From a virus, in the IMG/VR virus record IMGVR_UViG_3300008266_000467, positions 1 to 23,765 of that record: a stretch of 23,765 bases of DNA; one strand, 5' to 3'. Both the position numbers and the translations under genes were made by a program. Below the pieces are notes generated by a model. It made no database searches. It was not told the DNA's origin and was given only the letters and a program-made list of their open reading frames with translations. This document shows, in pieces, positions 7,392-16,952 of the stretch; positions within the stretch are counted from its first letter, which is position 1; every line of letters starts with the position of its first letter.

Positions 7392-8381
7392 TTATACATT
7401 ATAATTATATGAGGTTGTTTTGCTACCATTATATCTAATACCAGACCATGCTCTTGAACTATAATTAGAATCTTGAACATATGCTCTATCAGCTGTTCCT
7501 GATATGATAAGATCAAAATTCACAGGCGTCAAGGGATTTTGAGAATAATCTATATCCATCCAAACATTTGAATATTGAGGTATTTCAGCATTGTTTAATA
7601 ATGGATTATAATCACTATTAAAGAAATTAATAGCATCTGGGTTAGGTACAGTGATTAATGATGATGAACCATTAAATGGAGCAGCATCATATAATGACAT
7701 ACTTACATGGAAGTCTTTTAATGATAAAATATTTAACCCAGCATCTCTACTTAAACCAAACCCAATTTGATCATTTTCTATTATAGAAAATGAAGATGTT
7801 AGATATAATGTGACATCAAAATTACCACCTGGGAAACTAGAACTTATTAAAGTTGTTTGTGTCCCTCCATTAAGTACTGTTCCACCATCTTTAGTTATAT
7901 AAGCAAATAATTGAACTGTGCCAGTACTTAATGTAGTACTTCCACTAATTTTAACTTGTATGAATTTATTAGGAGTTTGACCTGAGGTGTATATCCCAGA
8001 TGAGGCTGTCATAAATCCTAAAGAGTTACCTGTTATAGACCCATATGATGATATTTTATTATTATAATATTCATTATTTAATCCTAATGGTACAAAATTA
8101 TAAGTGAATAAACTAGCAGATGTAGCTAAAAAACTATAATCATTTATATCTCCAGCTGATGATGTAATAGGTTGAGGGTATGTTAATCCAAATACAAAAT
8201 AATCATTTTGAATTTGAGATGTAGCTATATTATATTGTAATACTCCCACATCAGGGTGATTGATTCTAAATGTTTGAAGTTGAGATAAATAGTCAGATTT
8301 ATCTGCCCCAGTAGAGTCAAATTTATTAATTTTTATATATTTAACACCATCATTAAAGATGGTTCCATATCCTGTTGGCAT
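7392..8381 (-). CDS. Virion structural protein, function unknown
   Basis: A 329-residue beta-rich protein. The N-terminus, GTIFNDGVKYIKINKFDSTGADKS, is followed by an LQTFRINHPDVG segment, then Ser/Thr-rich strands and a C-terminus with RAYVQDSNYSSRAWSGIRYNGSK. I recognise no family with certainty. The Tyr/Ser/Gly-rich composition resembles the large neighbour upstream. It sits 13 bases downstream of the 1175-residue gene and 8 bases before the 537-residue gene, so it is almost certainly co-transcribed with them. A role as accessory tail or baseplate decoration protein is the simplest reading of the context. Confidence 0.5.
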   Translation of the reverse strand: MPTGYGTIFNDGVKYIKINKFDSTGADKSDYLSQLQTFRINHPDVGVLQYNIATSQIQNDYFVFGLTYPQPITSSAGDINDYSFLATSASLFTYNFVPLGLNNEYYNNKISSYGSITGNSLGFMTASSGIYTSGQTPNKFIQVKISGSTTLSTGTVQLFAYITKDGGTVLNGGTQTTLISSSFPGGNFDVTLYLTSSFSIIENDQIGFGLSRDAGLNILSLKDFHVSMSLYDAAPFNGSSSLITVPNPDAINFFNSDYNPLLNNAEIPQYSNVWMDIDYSQNPLTPVNFDLIISGTADRAYVQDSNYSSRAWSGIRYNGSKTTSYNYNV

Positions 8382-8394
8382 AAATTATTTTGTA

Positions 8395-11300
8395 TTATCC
8401 TGGTTCAAAAGCTGTAGGTACTCCTGGTGGGTTTATGTTAAGGAAACTACCTGTGTCATACCATAAATATACTTCTCCTAAATTTGGTGAAGTGTTAATA
8501 TCTAAAAAATCATCTAATGAAGTTATATTACTAATATATAATGTAGGAGAATATAAATTTTCTACTAATGAAGGTGAAGAATATTCATTAGCGGAAGTTA
8601 ATTCACCATTTGTAACAATAAATTCAGTTCCTGGTAATTCCCCATTGTAAAACTCATATTGTGATGATTGAGAAATATATGATATACCTGTTGGCCCTTC
8701 ATATGTTTGTATCCAATCTTGTGCAAATGTTGTGGTGTTATATTGATTAAATGTACCTCCAGTACTACCACTCATAAAAGCAGTATCTATAGATCCACTA
8801 TAATCTAATTCTTCCCACTCAACTTGCGGTTGCGGATATTTATTTCTTTCTAAGATATGTTGTTTAATAACCACACCTGATGTTAGACTTGTTCTAGCAG
8901 GAATAAAGTCTTTAATCATTTTAAATAATGAGTTATCAAAATATTTAATTAATCTTACATAATCTTTTAAATCATAAGTATCAAAATACTTTTGAAAGAA
9001 ATTATTACTTAAATTTACTAAATCAGGATAAGTAGTAGCAGATGAAGATACTTGTCTTGGGTCACCAATATATTCTCCTATATTAAAATACCCTAATGAA
9101 TCAATAATATCATCATTAATTTCATTTTGAGGTGAAAATGCTACTTCTAATAAATTTACATCTGGTGATTCACTTCCTAATGAAGGGTATGATTGTTCTA
9201 TAGATCTATATTGTGATATAACACTTCCGGTAGGTAAACTAGAAGATACAATTTGTATTTTATCTGTTACTCTTCCTCTTAAACCTATTACAGGTGAGTT
9301 TAAAAATCTTGTTTCTATATTAGGGTTAAAAACAACATTAGTTAATATTGCATTATTAGAGGCTATAAATGAAGAAGTTTGTGCCCAAGAACCTGTCGCT
9401 CGAGGATGAACTGAACCAGAGTTAGTATATAAGTCTCCACCTAAAGGTAATCTAAAAACTAGGTAGTCATCATATAATATCTCTCCAGAATAGTCTATAG
9501 ATTGAGGGTTCATTATATAATCTTTAAATGACTCTACACTTCCTGTTTTAATCCAATATCTTACTTCTTGATATGAACCTGTAAATCTGTTATATGTTGT
9601 ACCTCCTATATCCACTGATGATGATAGAAATATAGATACCCCACTTCCTGTCCAAAAAGTATTAGCTAATGTTATTGATGAAGAAGATAAATATCCTACT
9701 TGATTACCATCATACCCATCATAATATAATTTATTACCAGCATATAAAGTGTAAGTGTCTTCAAATTTATTGATCATTACAGACCACCACCCATGATCAA
9801 AAAATGGTAAATATATACTCGCTGTGTTTGTAATATCATCTACTTTAGGATAAAATGTTAAATAAGCATGTTGGTAATAAGGATCTACTGTTGAACCACT
9901 ATATGAACTTGTAGTTAAACCTGAGCCAGTATATTTAAGAACTAATGAAGCAGAAGGACCTACTGTTGATGAGAAGGATCTATTCCAAAGTTGATAATTT
10001 GATCCTGTGTCAAAGTTACTAGTTTTAAATCTAAATTGTATTGATGAGGCTTTAAATTGGTTAATACTGGCGCTCCATGCTGTGTTTAAAATCCATGGGG
10101 TAGTAATTAATGATGAAGCACTAGCTTCAGCAGCGTAATCAAACTGTTGGTCAAAATAATCATAAGTTGAAGTATCTTTATCTCGACCCCCAAATTCACT
10201 AATCCTTAAGACAGTATCAGGTACACCAAAACAATTTATTAAAGCGCGTAAACCAGGTATAGTACCTTTAGTTTTAGTTAGATAAGGTAAGTTATGATAT
10301 ATTCTTTTATATATCTCCTTATTATAATCATCTAATGGTGTGACAGAAGCATCATAAGAAGCTGTTATATAACTTGAAATATAATCTTGAAATGATCCTG
10401 TATTTACAGGTAATGTACTTGTCATCTCAGGATTTGGGTTACCATATCCTAAAAATGATGAATATAAATCATTTGAAGAAAAATTATTTTGATAGATATA
10501 TACTCCAAAAGATTCTAAAGCTTGTTTAACTAAATCTTTAGAAATACCATAATTTAATCTATTATCTGAGTTATGTAATTCTGTAACGTCCTTATAATAA
10601 ATCCATATGTTATCAAAATGCTGCCCAATCATGTTTATGAATAATTCATAAGGAGCATTTTGTGGATCATTTTTAATATAATCAGGTACAGTGTTATATA
10701 AATGATTAATATTACTTCTATCATATAAAGAAGCACTACCTAAAACACCTATGTAACTTTCAGCGTCTCCTAACCAATTTATTACTTCAGATGATGTTGG
10801 AGAATATAAAGTATAAGGTACAGTTGATGTAGATTTAGGCCAAGACCATGAACCTGTACCATAATATAAGAAATATTCATAACCATCAAAATTCTCAATA
10901 ATACTATTAATTTGATTAGTTAAAATTATAACATTACTAGAAGTTGAATACCCAGTAAAAGAAGAATTAATAACATTAATTTCCGCTTGTGAAGATGAAA
11001 TTTGATTTACTTTATAAGCAAAGTTATTTAATCTTTGAGTAGCAGATGAGAAAAATATAAAATTTTCAAAATCAGTATAATCAACATTAATTTTTATACC
11101 TGATGATGAGATTATATTATTTAATTGACTATATGATGTTGATAATAAAGAACTAGTTATGAGAGTATTATAATCCTGGTAATCTGTAGAATTATTTACT
11201 TCATCTTTAATAGGTAAATTAGTATTAGGGCCTCTTAATGGGAAAGATGTTACTGATGGGAGGACAGGATCAGGAGTAAAAGTTATATTAAAAGCTAAAG

Positions 11301-11922
11301 AATCAGCTATTTTAGTTACTATCCATAAAGTACTATTAACACTTATACCTGAAGGAAGAGGATTATATAGATTAATTAGTACTTCACCATCTGAATTAAT
11401 ATCAATATTATTGGCTACGGCTAGAATATTATTACCAAAATTTAAATAAAAATCTTCAAAATGAGTAAGATTATCATTTAAATTAAGTTTAAATTCATTA
11501 ACACTTAATACTAACTCATCGTATAGTTCTTTTGGGTTAACTAATATTAACTCTGTTCTATCAGATGATATTTCTTTTATAAAGAAATTTTGGTTAGATG
11601 GAGAGGTATTTAATTGATTTTTATAAAAATTATAATATGAATTAAAATTACCAGATGTTACTCCTAATGAACCAATGTCTCCAAGTGGATTTATTATTAT
11701 ATCAGAAATAGAATCTGAAGTGACTGTTCCATCTAATGGAAAAGAATAATTATTGTAATCATATTGTATATTTAAATATGATGAATTTGGGGATGTGACT
11801 ATATATTCTATATAGTCTACATTAGGATCAAAACTAGCAGGAACTTGGTTAGTTGTAACTAAATTTGCATTTAATGATCCATATGGGTCAGGTGGTAATA
11901 TAGGATTAATCTCAGCTGCCAT
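8395..11922 (-). CDS. Large baseplate/tail protein with concanavalin-like domain
   Basis: This 1175-residue product is the largest in the window. Residues ~1-400 are Asn/Ser/Tyr-rich beta structure. Around 400-500 there is a more helical part (YELFINMIGQHFDNIWIYYKDVT), then a conserved core near 540-575 with YLTKTKGTIPGLRALINCFG. Residues ~590-810 look like a LamG/concanavalin-A-like sandwich (HAYLTFYP, HGWWSVMINKFEDTYTLYAGNKLYYDGYDG, EVRYWIKTG), which often binds carbohydrate. Near residue 1000 another conserved block (NSLFKMIKDFIPARTSLTSG) precedes a variable C-terminus. The position downstream of gp6 is that of T4 gp7, and the size is similar, so a wedge protein of the gp7 group with an inserted lectin-like domain is possible. 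That identity is an inference from order, not from a motif. Confidence 0.6.
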   Translation of the reverse strand: MAAEINPILPPDPYGSLNANLVTTNQVPASFDPNVDYIEYIVTSPNSSYLNIQYDYNNYSFPLDGTVTSDSISDIIINPLGDIGSLGVTSGNFNSYYNFYKNQLNTSPSNQNFFIKEISSDRTELILVNPKELYDELVLSVNEFKLNLNDNLTHFEDFYLNFGNNILAVANNIDINSDGEVLINLYNPLPSGISVNSTLWIVTKIADSLAFNITFTPDPVLPSVTSFPLRGPNTNLPIKDEVNNSTDYQDYNTLITSSLLSTSYSQLNNIISSSGIKINVDYTDFENFIFFSSATQRLNNFAYKVNQISSSQAEINVINSSFTGYSTSSNVIILTNQINSIIENFDGYEYFLYYGTGSWSWPKSTSTVPYTLYSPTSSEVINWLGDAESYIGVLGSASLYDRSNINHLYNTVPDYIKNDPQNAPYELFINMIGQHFDNIWIYYKDVTELHNSDNRLNYGISKDLVKQALESFGVYIYQNNFSSNDLYSSFLGYGNPNPEMTSTLPVNTGSFQDYISSYITASYDASVTPLDDYNKEIYKRIYHNLPYLTKTKGTIPGLRALINCFGVPDTVLRISEFGGRDKDTSTYDYFDQQFDYAAEASASSLITTPWILNTAWSASINQFKASSIQFRFKTSNFDTGSNYQLWNRSFSSTVGPSASLVLKYTGSGLTTSSYSGSTVDPYYQHAYLTFYPKVDDITNTASIYLPFFDHGWWSVMINKFEDTYTLYAGNKLYYDGYDGNQVGYLSSSSITLANTFWTGSGVSIFLSSSVDIGGTTYNRFTGSYQEVRYWIKTGSVESFKDYIMNPQSIDYSGEILYDDYLVFRLPLGGDLYTNSGSVHPRATGSWAQTSSFIASNNAILTNVVFNPNIETRFLNSPVIGLRGRVTDKIQIVSSSLPTGSVISQYRSIEQSYPSLGSESPDVNLLEVAFSPQNEINDDIIDSLGYFNIGEYIGDPRQVSSSATTYPDLVNLSNNFFQKYFDTYDLKDYVRLIKYFDNSLFKMIKDFIPARTSLTSGVVIKQHILERNKYPQPQVEWEELDYSGSIDTAFMSGSTGGTFNQYNTTTFAQDWIQTYEGPTGISYISQSSQYEFYNGELPGTEFIVTNGELTSANEYSSPSLVENLYSPTLYISNITSLDDFLDINTSPNLGEVYLWYDTGSFLNINPPGVPTAFEPG

Positions 11923-11924
11923 TA

Positions 11925-12272
11925 TTATATATTTTGAGCACTAGATGAAATTTGTAAATTCACTAATTGTTGTTGTGATTCTAATAATTGTTGTCTTAAG
12001 GAAGATATTTCATCCAATAAAAGTTGTATATCTTCACTAATATTTGAACCTTTTATATATTCTCCACTTGTTTTAATTAAATAAGCATGAGAATTTATAT
12101 CTCCTTGAGGAGGAATATCATAAAAAATTTTAGTATAATAATCAAAAAATTGTTCAACAGTTAAAGTATCTTCCTCAGGAGGTTGAACTTTAAATTGGGT
12201 AAAAGAAGTATCAACAACTTGTTGATATTCTCCTCTGTTATAAACAGTTTTATTTAAAGTGTAATTAGGCAT
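11925..12272 (-). CDS. Small structural-module protein with C-terminal coiled coil
   Basis: A 115-residue protein of unknown function. The N-terminal part (LNKTVYNRGEYQQVVDTSFTQF) is followed by an acidic region and an EQFFDYYTKIFYDIPPQGDINSHAYLIKTSGEYI segment seen at residues 40-75. Residues ~80-110 form a heptad-like helix (LLDEISSLRQQLLESQQQLV) suited to oligomerisation. The gene overlaps the DNRLRE-like gene by 8 bases and is 2 bases before the 1175-residue gene, so its translation is probably coupled to both. A linker or trimer-forming accessory of the large protein would fit, but is a guess. Confidence 0.55.
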   Translation of the reverse strand: MPNYTLNKTVYNRGEYQQVVDTSFTQFKVQPPEEDTLTVEQFFDYYTKIFYDIPPQGDINSHAYLIKTSGEYIKGSNISEDIQLLLDEISSLRQQLLESQQQLVNLQISSSAQNI

Positions 12273-13356
12273 TTATTACTTTAAAATTATAATTATTATC
12301 AAATACTATAGTACTACCATTAATAGTAGTTTTGATCAATATAGTATAATATCTTTCAGGTTCCAAGCCATTCATATAAAGATCAAAGTAATTACCACTA
12401 GGATCACAACTTAATTTTGTAAATTGAGTATCAAAATCAATTACATACTCATTAGTATCTAAATCTTTAACAGCATAATAAGAAGCTGTTGGTAAATAAT
12501 ATGTTTGAACAAAGTATGAAGCTGTTTGAAATACTCTAGATGGGTATTCAGGTCTAGCATTTACTCTAAATCTATTTATACTTTCAGGATAGAATACTCC
12601 TGGGTTTTCATCTATAGCAATTGTAGCTTCAGTTGTAGTTAATGGTGAAAGAGATCCAGTATTATATGAGAAGTCTATCCATTTGAATTCTAATTGTGGT
12701 GGGTATATAGTGTGAGTATCTCTAGAGAAATACTCCATAGTATTATTATATTGTAAACTATCTACAAATTCTACAGTTTGTTTAATAATAAATCCATCAT
12801 TAGATATAGTTTTATTAAACCAATCATCTACAATAGATGTAACATCTACATTAATATCTTTATTATCATAATATGAAAAAGATTCTGATATAAAATAATT
12901 ATAGTACCAATTTCCTCCACCTGAGGTAGACCCATATGATCCTGTAACTCCTGTTGGGTATCCAGATGTCATCCAATCGCCACTACCTGATGATGATCTA
13001 GAATACCAACTTACTCCATTAGTATATTCAGGAGAATAAGCGTATTTTCCTGTACCCATATTCCATGAACCAGATATTGGGTATATTTCTAATGTAATAT
13101 CTGAGTTTAATCCATTAATAACAGAAGCATATAGTTTTAAAGAAGCACTCCAAGTAGACCCATTAATTCTATTATTAATAACATCTGATATCTCAGTATC
13201 TGAGAATTGTAGTAATGCTCTATTAGCTTGTGTGTTACCACTATCTTGGGCGTCTTCAATACTTACAGATAATATCTCATCTAACCCAGTATTTTTATTT
13301 GGGTATCTAGAATAGATAGTTGCATCTTTTGAGGGGAATATTTTATATACTGCCAT
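12265..13356 (-). CDS. DNRLRE-domain-like structural protein
   Basis: The 363-residue protein opens with YKIFPSKDATIYSRYPNKN and soon has ANRALLQFSD, the order expected for a DNRLRE domain: a beta-sandwich found in surface and phage proteins of Bacteroidota and others. Residues ~70-210 continue this fold (SLKLYASVI, ITLEIYPISGSW, INVDVTSIVDDWF near residue 170, GFIIKQT). The second half, from ~225, looks like a separate Ig-like or beta-sandwich domain (FRVNARPEYPSRVFQTASYF). It lies 19 bases after gp6 and leads the outer baseplate/tail run. Binding to a surface glycan or forming part of the outer wedge are both plausible. No enzyme motif is present. Confidence 0.65.
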   Translation of the reverse strand: MAVYKIFPSKDATIYSRYPNKNTGLDEILSVSIEDAQDSGNTQANRALLQFSDTEISDVINNRINGSTWSASLKLYASVINGLNSDITLEIYPISGSWNMGTGKYAYSPEYTNGVSWYSRSSSGSGDWMTSGYPTGVTGSYGSTSGGGNWYYNYFISESFSYYDNKDINVDVTSIVDDWFNKTISNDGFIIKQTVEFVDSLQYNNTMEYFSRDTHTIYPPQLEFKWIDFSYNTGSLSPLTTTEATIAIDENPGVFYPESINRFRVNARPEYPSRVFQTASYFVQTYYLPTASYYAVKDLDTNEYVIDFDTQFTKLSCDPSGNYFDLYMNGLEPERYYTILIKTTINGSTIVFDNNYNFKVINA

Positions 13357-13375
13357 TTATTATAAATATAATTTA

Positions 13376-15217
13376 TTAGAAAGATACAACTCTACCTTTA
13401 ATATCACTATCGGGATATTTAACCTCAAACATCATAGGATCTAAACTTGGATAAACAACATTACTTTGGGTAGCACCTGTAATATCATATGAGTAATTAG
13501 AATATCCTAATAATGAACCGTATTTATTTGTTATATTAACTGTTTTAACACTTTGAACTCCATCTATATTATCTAACATGATATATAAATCTCTTAATAA
13601 GATAGGTTCATTTATTTGCCAATTATCAATATTAAAGTATTCTTTTAATTTAGATATACAATTAGCTATAACTAAATTATTATTATAATTAGGTAAAACA
13701 ACAATTTCAAAATCAACACCAATATTAATAATAAAAGCATCTTTTATTTTAATAGAGTCATTCATCATTCTATATTGAGATAAATATGTAGATAAATTTT
13801 GTTTTAAAGCAGGAGATGCTGTTCTTAATTTTTTATCAGCATCATATGATAAAACATATAAATTTAATATTGATGGAGTTTCTCCAGGTAGTAAATTTGA
13901 TAATTTTTCTGATTCAACATATACTTTAGCTATATTACCATAATTAGAAGGTAATGACATAGCTCTAACCATATAGTCATCTAAAGTTACTGTTCGTTGT
14001 TGAGTTGTAAATGTGCTTAAAGATTTTATTCTTATATCATCATCTGAATCACCTGCTCCTCCCCCGTCTGAGGAAAATGGATTTAGTACAGCTATACTAT
14101 TAAATACAGCGTTAGATAATGTAGGATCTAGTCCTGCATTTTGGAATTTAATTAAACTAGGATTGTTTATAACAGTTAAAGCACCCGCTGCTACATTTGA
14201 TTGTAACCCACCTCCAGTTAAATATCTTACAGTTAAAGTTGTATTATATGGAGCTATACCATAAGTATCTGTAAATAAGAAATTTGTTGGAGAAAATGCT
14301 GTTGTTAATTTTGACTGTTTATATGGTAGTCCTAAACCAACATTATCTGGGTTAGGGGTAACTTCTTCATCATTATTTTGAGTGTTAGTTCCTGCTCCAA
14401 ATTGTATTTGTAATAATGTAGGATTTATTACTCTAGTGACAAATCTTCTTTGAACTTTTTTAAGTTGTAATAGATATGGAGTATCACCAGCATCTGTAGA
14501 AAAATTAGGATTATTTATATTAGTATTTTTGATATTATCAAAAACCATTTCTTGAGCTAAGTAAGGTACTTCATACCATTTATTCCCATCACTATCTGTT
14601 ATATCTAATATTCCTATAATATTAGAATCATTTATATCAACAGTTTGGAATCGTTGTGGATTTGTAAAAGTAAATGTAGTTGATTTGATTTCAGCTGAGA
14701 TTGCTTTTCTAGTTTTCTTTAATAGATAATAGTTGGCATCATATAATGTTATTTCTGTAGGGTCAGCTGAGCTAGAGTAAGTAAAATCAATTGGGTCTTG
14801 AATTAAGAATTTTGAAGCTACATTAGTTGGAGATTGAATTGATAAATTTTCAGCTATATTTAAAGCATAATTAAAATCTGGTTGGTTACCAACAGATGGA
14901 ACTTTTTGATATAGATCAATATCAGTAGTTGATACAGATACAACTTTAGGTTTATAACCTAACATATAAGCTAAAGCATATATGTTATTTTGTTGTCTTA
15001 CATATTGAATAAAATTCTCTTGTATTTGGTTATCTAAATAGAAAGACATAACATCTCCTACATACGCTGCCATCTCTATAAACATAGTCCCTGGTGAGGA
15101 TGGGGAGAAATCTGTGTATGATGTTGGGAAATAAGTTTGAGCGTAATCAAAAAGTGATGTTCTAAATTGATTAAAATCTTTATTTAAATAAGTTATATTT
15201 CTATTTTCGGTGGCCAT
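13376..15217 (-). CDS. Baseplate wedge protein, T4 gp6 / baseplate J-like
   Basis: A 613-residue protein whose N-terminus (YLNKDFNQFRTSLFDYAQ, then PSSPGTMFIEMAAYVGDVMSFYLDNQ) is characteristic of T4 gp6-like wedge proteins. These dimerise around the baseplate hub and form the iris that opens on contraction. The middle has a beta-rich domain, and around residues 385-410 GGAGDSDDDIRIKSLSTFTTQ followed by RTVTLDDYMVRAMSLPS is the typical gpJ/gp6 core. The C-terminus contains EPILLRDLYIMLDNIDGVQSV, also usual for the family. T4 gp6 is about 660 residues, so this is near full length. It starts 2 bases after gp25, in the usual gp25-gp6 order. This is one of the firmest assignments here. Confidence 0.88.
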   Translation of the reverse strand: MATENRNITYLNKDFNQFRTSLFDYAQTYFPTSYTDFSPSSPGTMFIEMAAYVGDVMSFYLDNQIQENFIQYVRQQNNIYALAYMLGYKPKVVSVSTTDIDLYQKVPSVGNQPDFNYALNIAENLSIQSPTNVASKFLIQDPIDFTYSSSADPTEITLYDANYYLLKKTRKAISAEIKSTTFTFTNPQRFQTVDINDSNIIGILDITDSDGNKWYEVPYLAQEMVFDNIKNTNINNPNFSTDAGDTPYLLQLKKVQRRFVTRVINPTLLQIQFGAGTNTQNNDEEVTPNPDNVGLGLPYKQSKLTTAFSPTNFLFTDTYGIAPYNTTLTVRYLTGGGLQSNVAAGALTVINNPSLIKFQNAGLDPTLSNAVFNSIAVLNPFSSDGGGAGDSDDDIRIKSLSTFTTQQRTVTLDDYMVRAMSLPSNYGNIAKVYVESEKLSNLLPGETPSILNLYVLSYDADKKLRTASPALKQNLSTYLSQYRMMNDSIKIKDAFIINIGVDFEIVVLPNYNNNLVIANCISKLKEYFNIDNWQINEPILLRDLYIMLDNIDGVQSVKTVNITNKYGSLLGYSNYSYDITGATQSNVVYPSLDPMMFEVKYPDSDIKGRVVSF

Positions 15218-15219
15218 GT

Positions 15220-15621
15220 TTATATAGATACATTTATTCTGTCAGTGTTACCTTCAATTGTATAATATTTAATTTCTATATCAATAGCATTATTATCATA
15301 GTCTGGGGTAGCTGTTACACTTTGTAATGTTATAGTTGGAAATAAATCTGTTAAGTCATTAGTTATTAAATTTTGGATAGAACTTAATACTGTACTATTA
15401 ATATCATCAAATAAGTATTGCTCAAGACCTAATCCAAAATCGGGGTTTAATACTCTTTCACCTTTTCTAGTTAAAACATAATTAATAATATTTGATCTAA
15501 CTTGAGTGGTAGTAGAGTATGTTTGATTAAATATAGCGGCGTTATTGAAAGGTATAGATACTCCTATAGCTACTCTTCCGCCAACATCTACTGGGTTTAT
15601 ATTTGGTACTCTGTATGCCAT
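15220..15621 (-). CDS. Baseplate wedge protein gp25-like (GPW/gp25 family)
   Basis: This 133-residue product matches the GPW/gp25 family, a small wedge component at the baseplate centre that joins gp6 and the sheath start. Diagnostic features are NIINYVLTRKGERVLNPDFG near residues 45-64, GLEQYLFDD directly after, and the following helix LSSIQNLITNDLTDLFP. The C-terminal strand pair (AIDIEIKYYTIEG) is also typical. T4 gp25 is 132 residues, so the length is right. The ATG shares one base with the stop of the preceding gene (TAATG), implying coupled translation. gp6 follows 2 bases later. Confidence 0.88.
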   Translation of the reverse strand: MAYRVPNINPVDVGGRVAIGVSIPFNNAAIFNQTYSTTTQVRSNIINYVLTRKGERVLNPDFGLGLEQYLFDDINSTVLSSIQNLITNDLTDLFPTITLQSVTATPDYDNNAIDIEIKYYTIEGNTDRINVSI

Positions 15622-15995
15622 TATCCCATTAATCCCATTATTTGATCTAAACTTACTTCACCACCAGGTAAACTTGAACCTTCACCTGCTGTATTTACAG
15701 GAGGAGGAGTATATGTTGGTTGAACATGTGATGAGTTAGCGGTAATAGTAGCGTCAAATTCGCCTCCAATCATACCTCTTAAACTACGTTTAAGATCATG
15801 ATTTACAGTTGATGTTGTTCCTGCTCCATGTACCATTACTGGTTGGTTTAAAAATGGGGTAGAAGGAGTGCTGTATGATTCTTGTACTACTGTTTTAGGA
15901 GCACGTACTGCTTCAAGAAGAATATCTTTTAACTCATCTTGAATTGCTTCACGTACTGCTTCTTTTATTAATTTTTTTAAAGCATCTGTTTTCAT
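15621..15995 (-). CDS. Small protein of the baseplate module, unknown function
   Basis: A 124-residue protein with an N-terminal charged amphipathic helix (residues ~2-30: LKKLIKEAVREAIQDELKDI) that could form a coiled coil. After it comes a Pro/Ser/Thr-rich, low-complexity middle. The helix LKRSLRGMIGGEFDATI lies at ~68-85 and a short hydrophobic tail, LDQIMGLMG, at the end. It resembles an assembly adaptor or chaperone more than an enzyme. The gene joins gp25 by a TAATG overlap, so it is probably made in a fixed ratio with gp25. TATTTATAATA lies 3 bases before the ATG. I do not recognise the family. Confidence 0.5.
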   Translation of the reverse strand: MKTDALKKLIKEAVREAIQDELKDILLEAVRAPKTVVQESYSTPSTPFLNQPVMVHGAGTTSTVNHDLKRSLRGMIGGEFDATITANSSHVQPTYTPPPVNTAGEGSSLPGGEVSLDQIMGLMG

Positions 15996-16014
15996 ATCTA
16001 TTATAAATATTTAA

Positions 16015-16947
16015 TTAATCAGCTGTTATACTAGGATTTGAATCTATTATGAATTTTAATTGGTTTATTAGTACTGTTGGGTCTGAGGCGAATGATGAAT
16101 CTGTTTTTAGAATAGAAACTCCCTGTTTGTTTTCAGCTGAGGCGTATCTTCTTATATATTGACTTTTATTAGTTTCATCAATTTTTACCACTAGATTAAA
16201 TCCTTTATAAGTGTTATCATTTTGGTTTTCTATTGTAGGATTACTTAAAACATTAATCTCATCATTTATTTGTTCATAAGGAATTCCAGTATCTTCAGAA
16301 CAAACTTGTAATAAAATATCTAACATATTTAAAAGTTTTATAATTATACCAAAAAATATACCAAATGAAGCGGCTGTTATTGTAATAATATTAACACTTT
16401 TACTAATATTATTAATTTGTTTTTCACTTTCAATAAGATAAGCAGCTACACCAGCTGGGGCAGGAGCAGGGATTGCTTTAACTGCTTGGACACCTATTTT
16501 TAGTCCTTGTAAAACTAAAGATAAAATTCCAGTATATGTAGCCATAGTTGTTATAGTCTCATAATTATTATTTAATTGAACAACTAATTTATTACGTTTA
16601 TTAATTAACTCTCTTAATTTAGCTTGACTAGGACATTTTCCTTTTACAAGTTCTATAATTTGGTCTAAAGGAATATCTTTTAATACTGCTTGAACAACAC
16701 TAGTTCCATAAGCTATTAATAAACTAATAACAGCTGGAATTAATATTCTTTTAAAAGTTTCTTTATTCTCATTAAAAAATTTAATTAATTTATCTCGAGT
16801 TGGTAATTCAGATTTAAGTCTAGCTAGTTCTTCTTCTTTACTTGTAATCTGTTGATTTATATCACTATTAGCTGTAGATGTTATGTCCGGGGTTGGAGAT
16901 AATGTTAATCTAGAAACTTCATATATTTTATTTGAGTTAGTTTCCAT
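16015..16947 (-). CDS. Multi-pass membrane protein in the baseplate module, unknown
   Basis: A 310-residue protein of no family I recognise. Residues ~36-65 form a charged helix with coiled-coil character (SKEEELARLKSELPTRDKL). Three hydrophobic stretches follow: ~68-90 (ILIPAVISLLIAYGTSVVQAV), ~134-158 (MATYTGILSLVLQGLKIGVQAV) with an Ala/Pro hinge (APAPAGVAA) after it, and ~186-216 (IITITAASFGIFFGIIIKLLN). The last ~90 residues are soluble, with FNLVVKIDETNKSQYIRRYA. It lies 5 bases after the DUF5675 gene and 19 bases before the 124-residue gene, inside the hub-wedge block. A protein carried in the tail and inserted in the host membrane for DNA entry would fit. So would an unrelated membrane function; there is no direct evidence. 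Confidence 0.6.
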   Translation of the reverse strand: METNSNKIYEVSRLTLSPTPDITSTANSDINQQITSKEEELARLKSELPTRDKLIKFFNENKETFKRILIPAVISLLIAYGTSVVQAVLKDIPLDQIIELVKGKCPSQAKLRELINKRNKLVVQLNNNYETITTMATYTGILSLVLQGLKIGVQAVKAIPAPAPAGVAAYLIESEKQINNISKSVNIITITAASFGIFFGIIIKLLNMLDILLQVCSEDTGIPYEQINDEINVLSNPTIENQNDNTYKGFNLVVKIDETNKSQYIRRYASAENKQGVSILKTDSSFASDPTVLINQLKFIIDSNPSITAD

Positions 16948-16952
16948 TATCT

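Noticed and set aside
7389-7396. TATAAATA, the T4 late-promoter core, 5 bases before the ATG at 7383, and similar strings at 19649-19660
   Set aside because: In DNA this AT-rich the 8-mer is expected several times per strand by chance; one also lies inside gp6, and the spacing to the ATG is not constant. Genome-wide enrichment or RNA 5' ends would be needed.
13359-13369. Recurring TATTTATAATA on the minus strand before genes starting at 5742, 13356, 15995 and before tRNA-Cys
   Set aside because: It may be a real initiation or promoter element, but the distance to the start varies from 1 to 15 bases and AT-rich gaps give such strings readily, so I did not list it as a feature.
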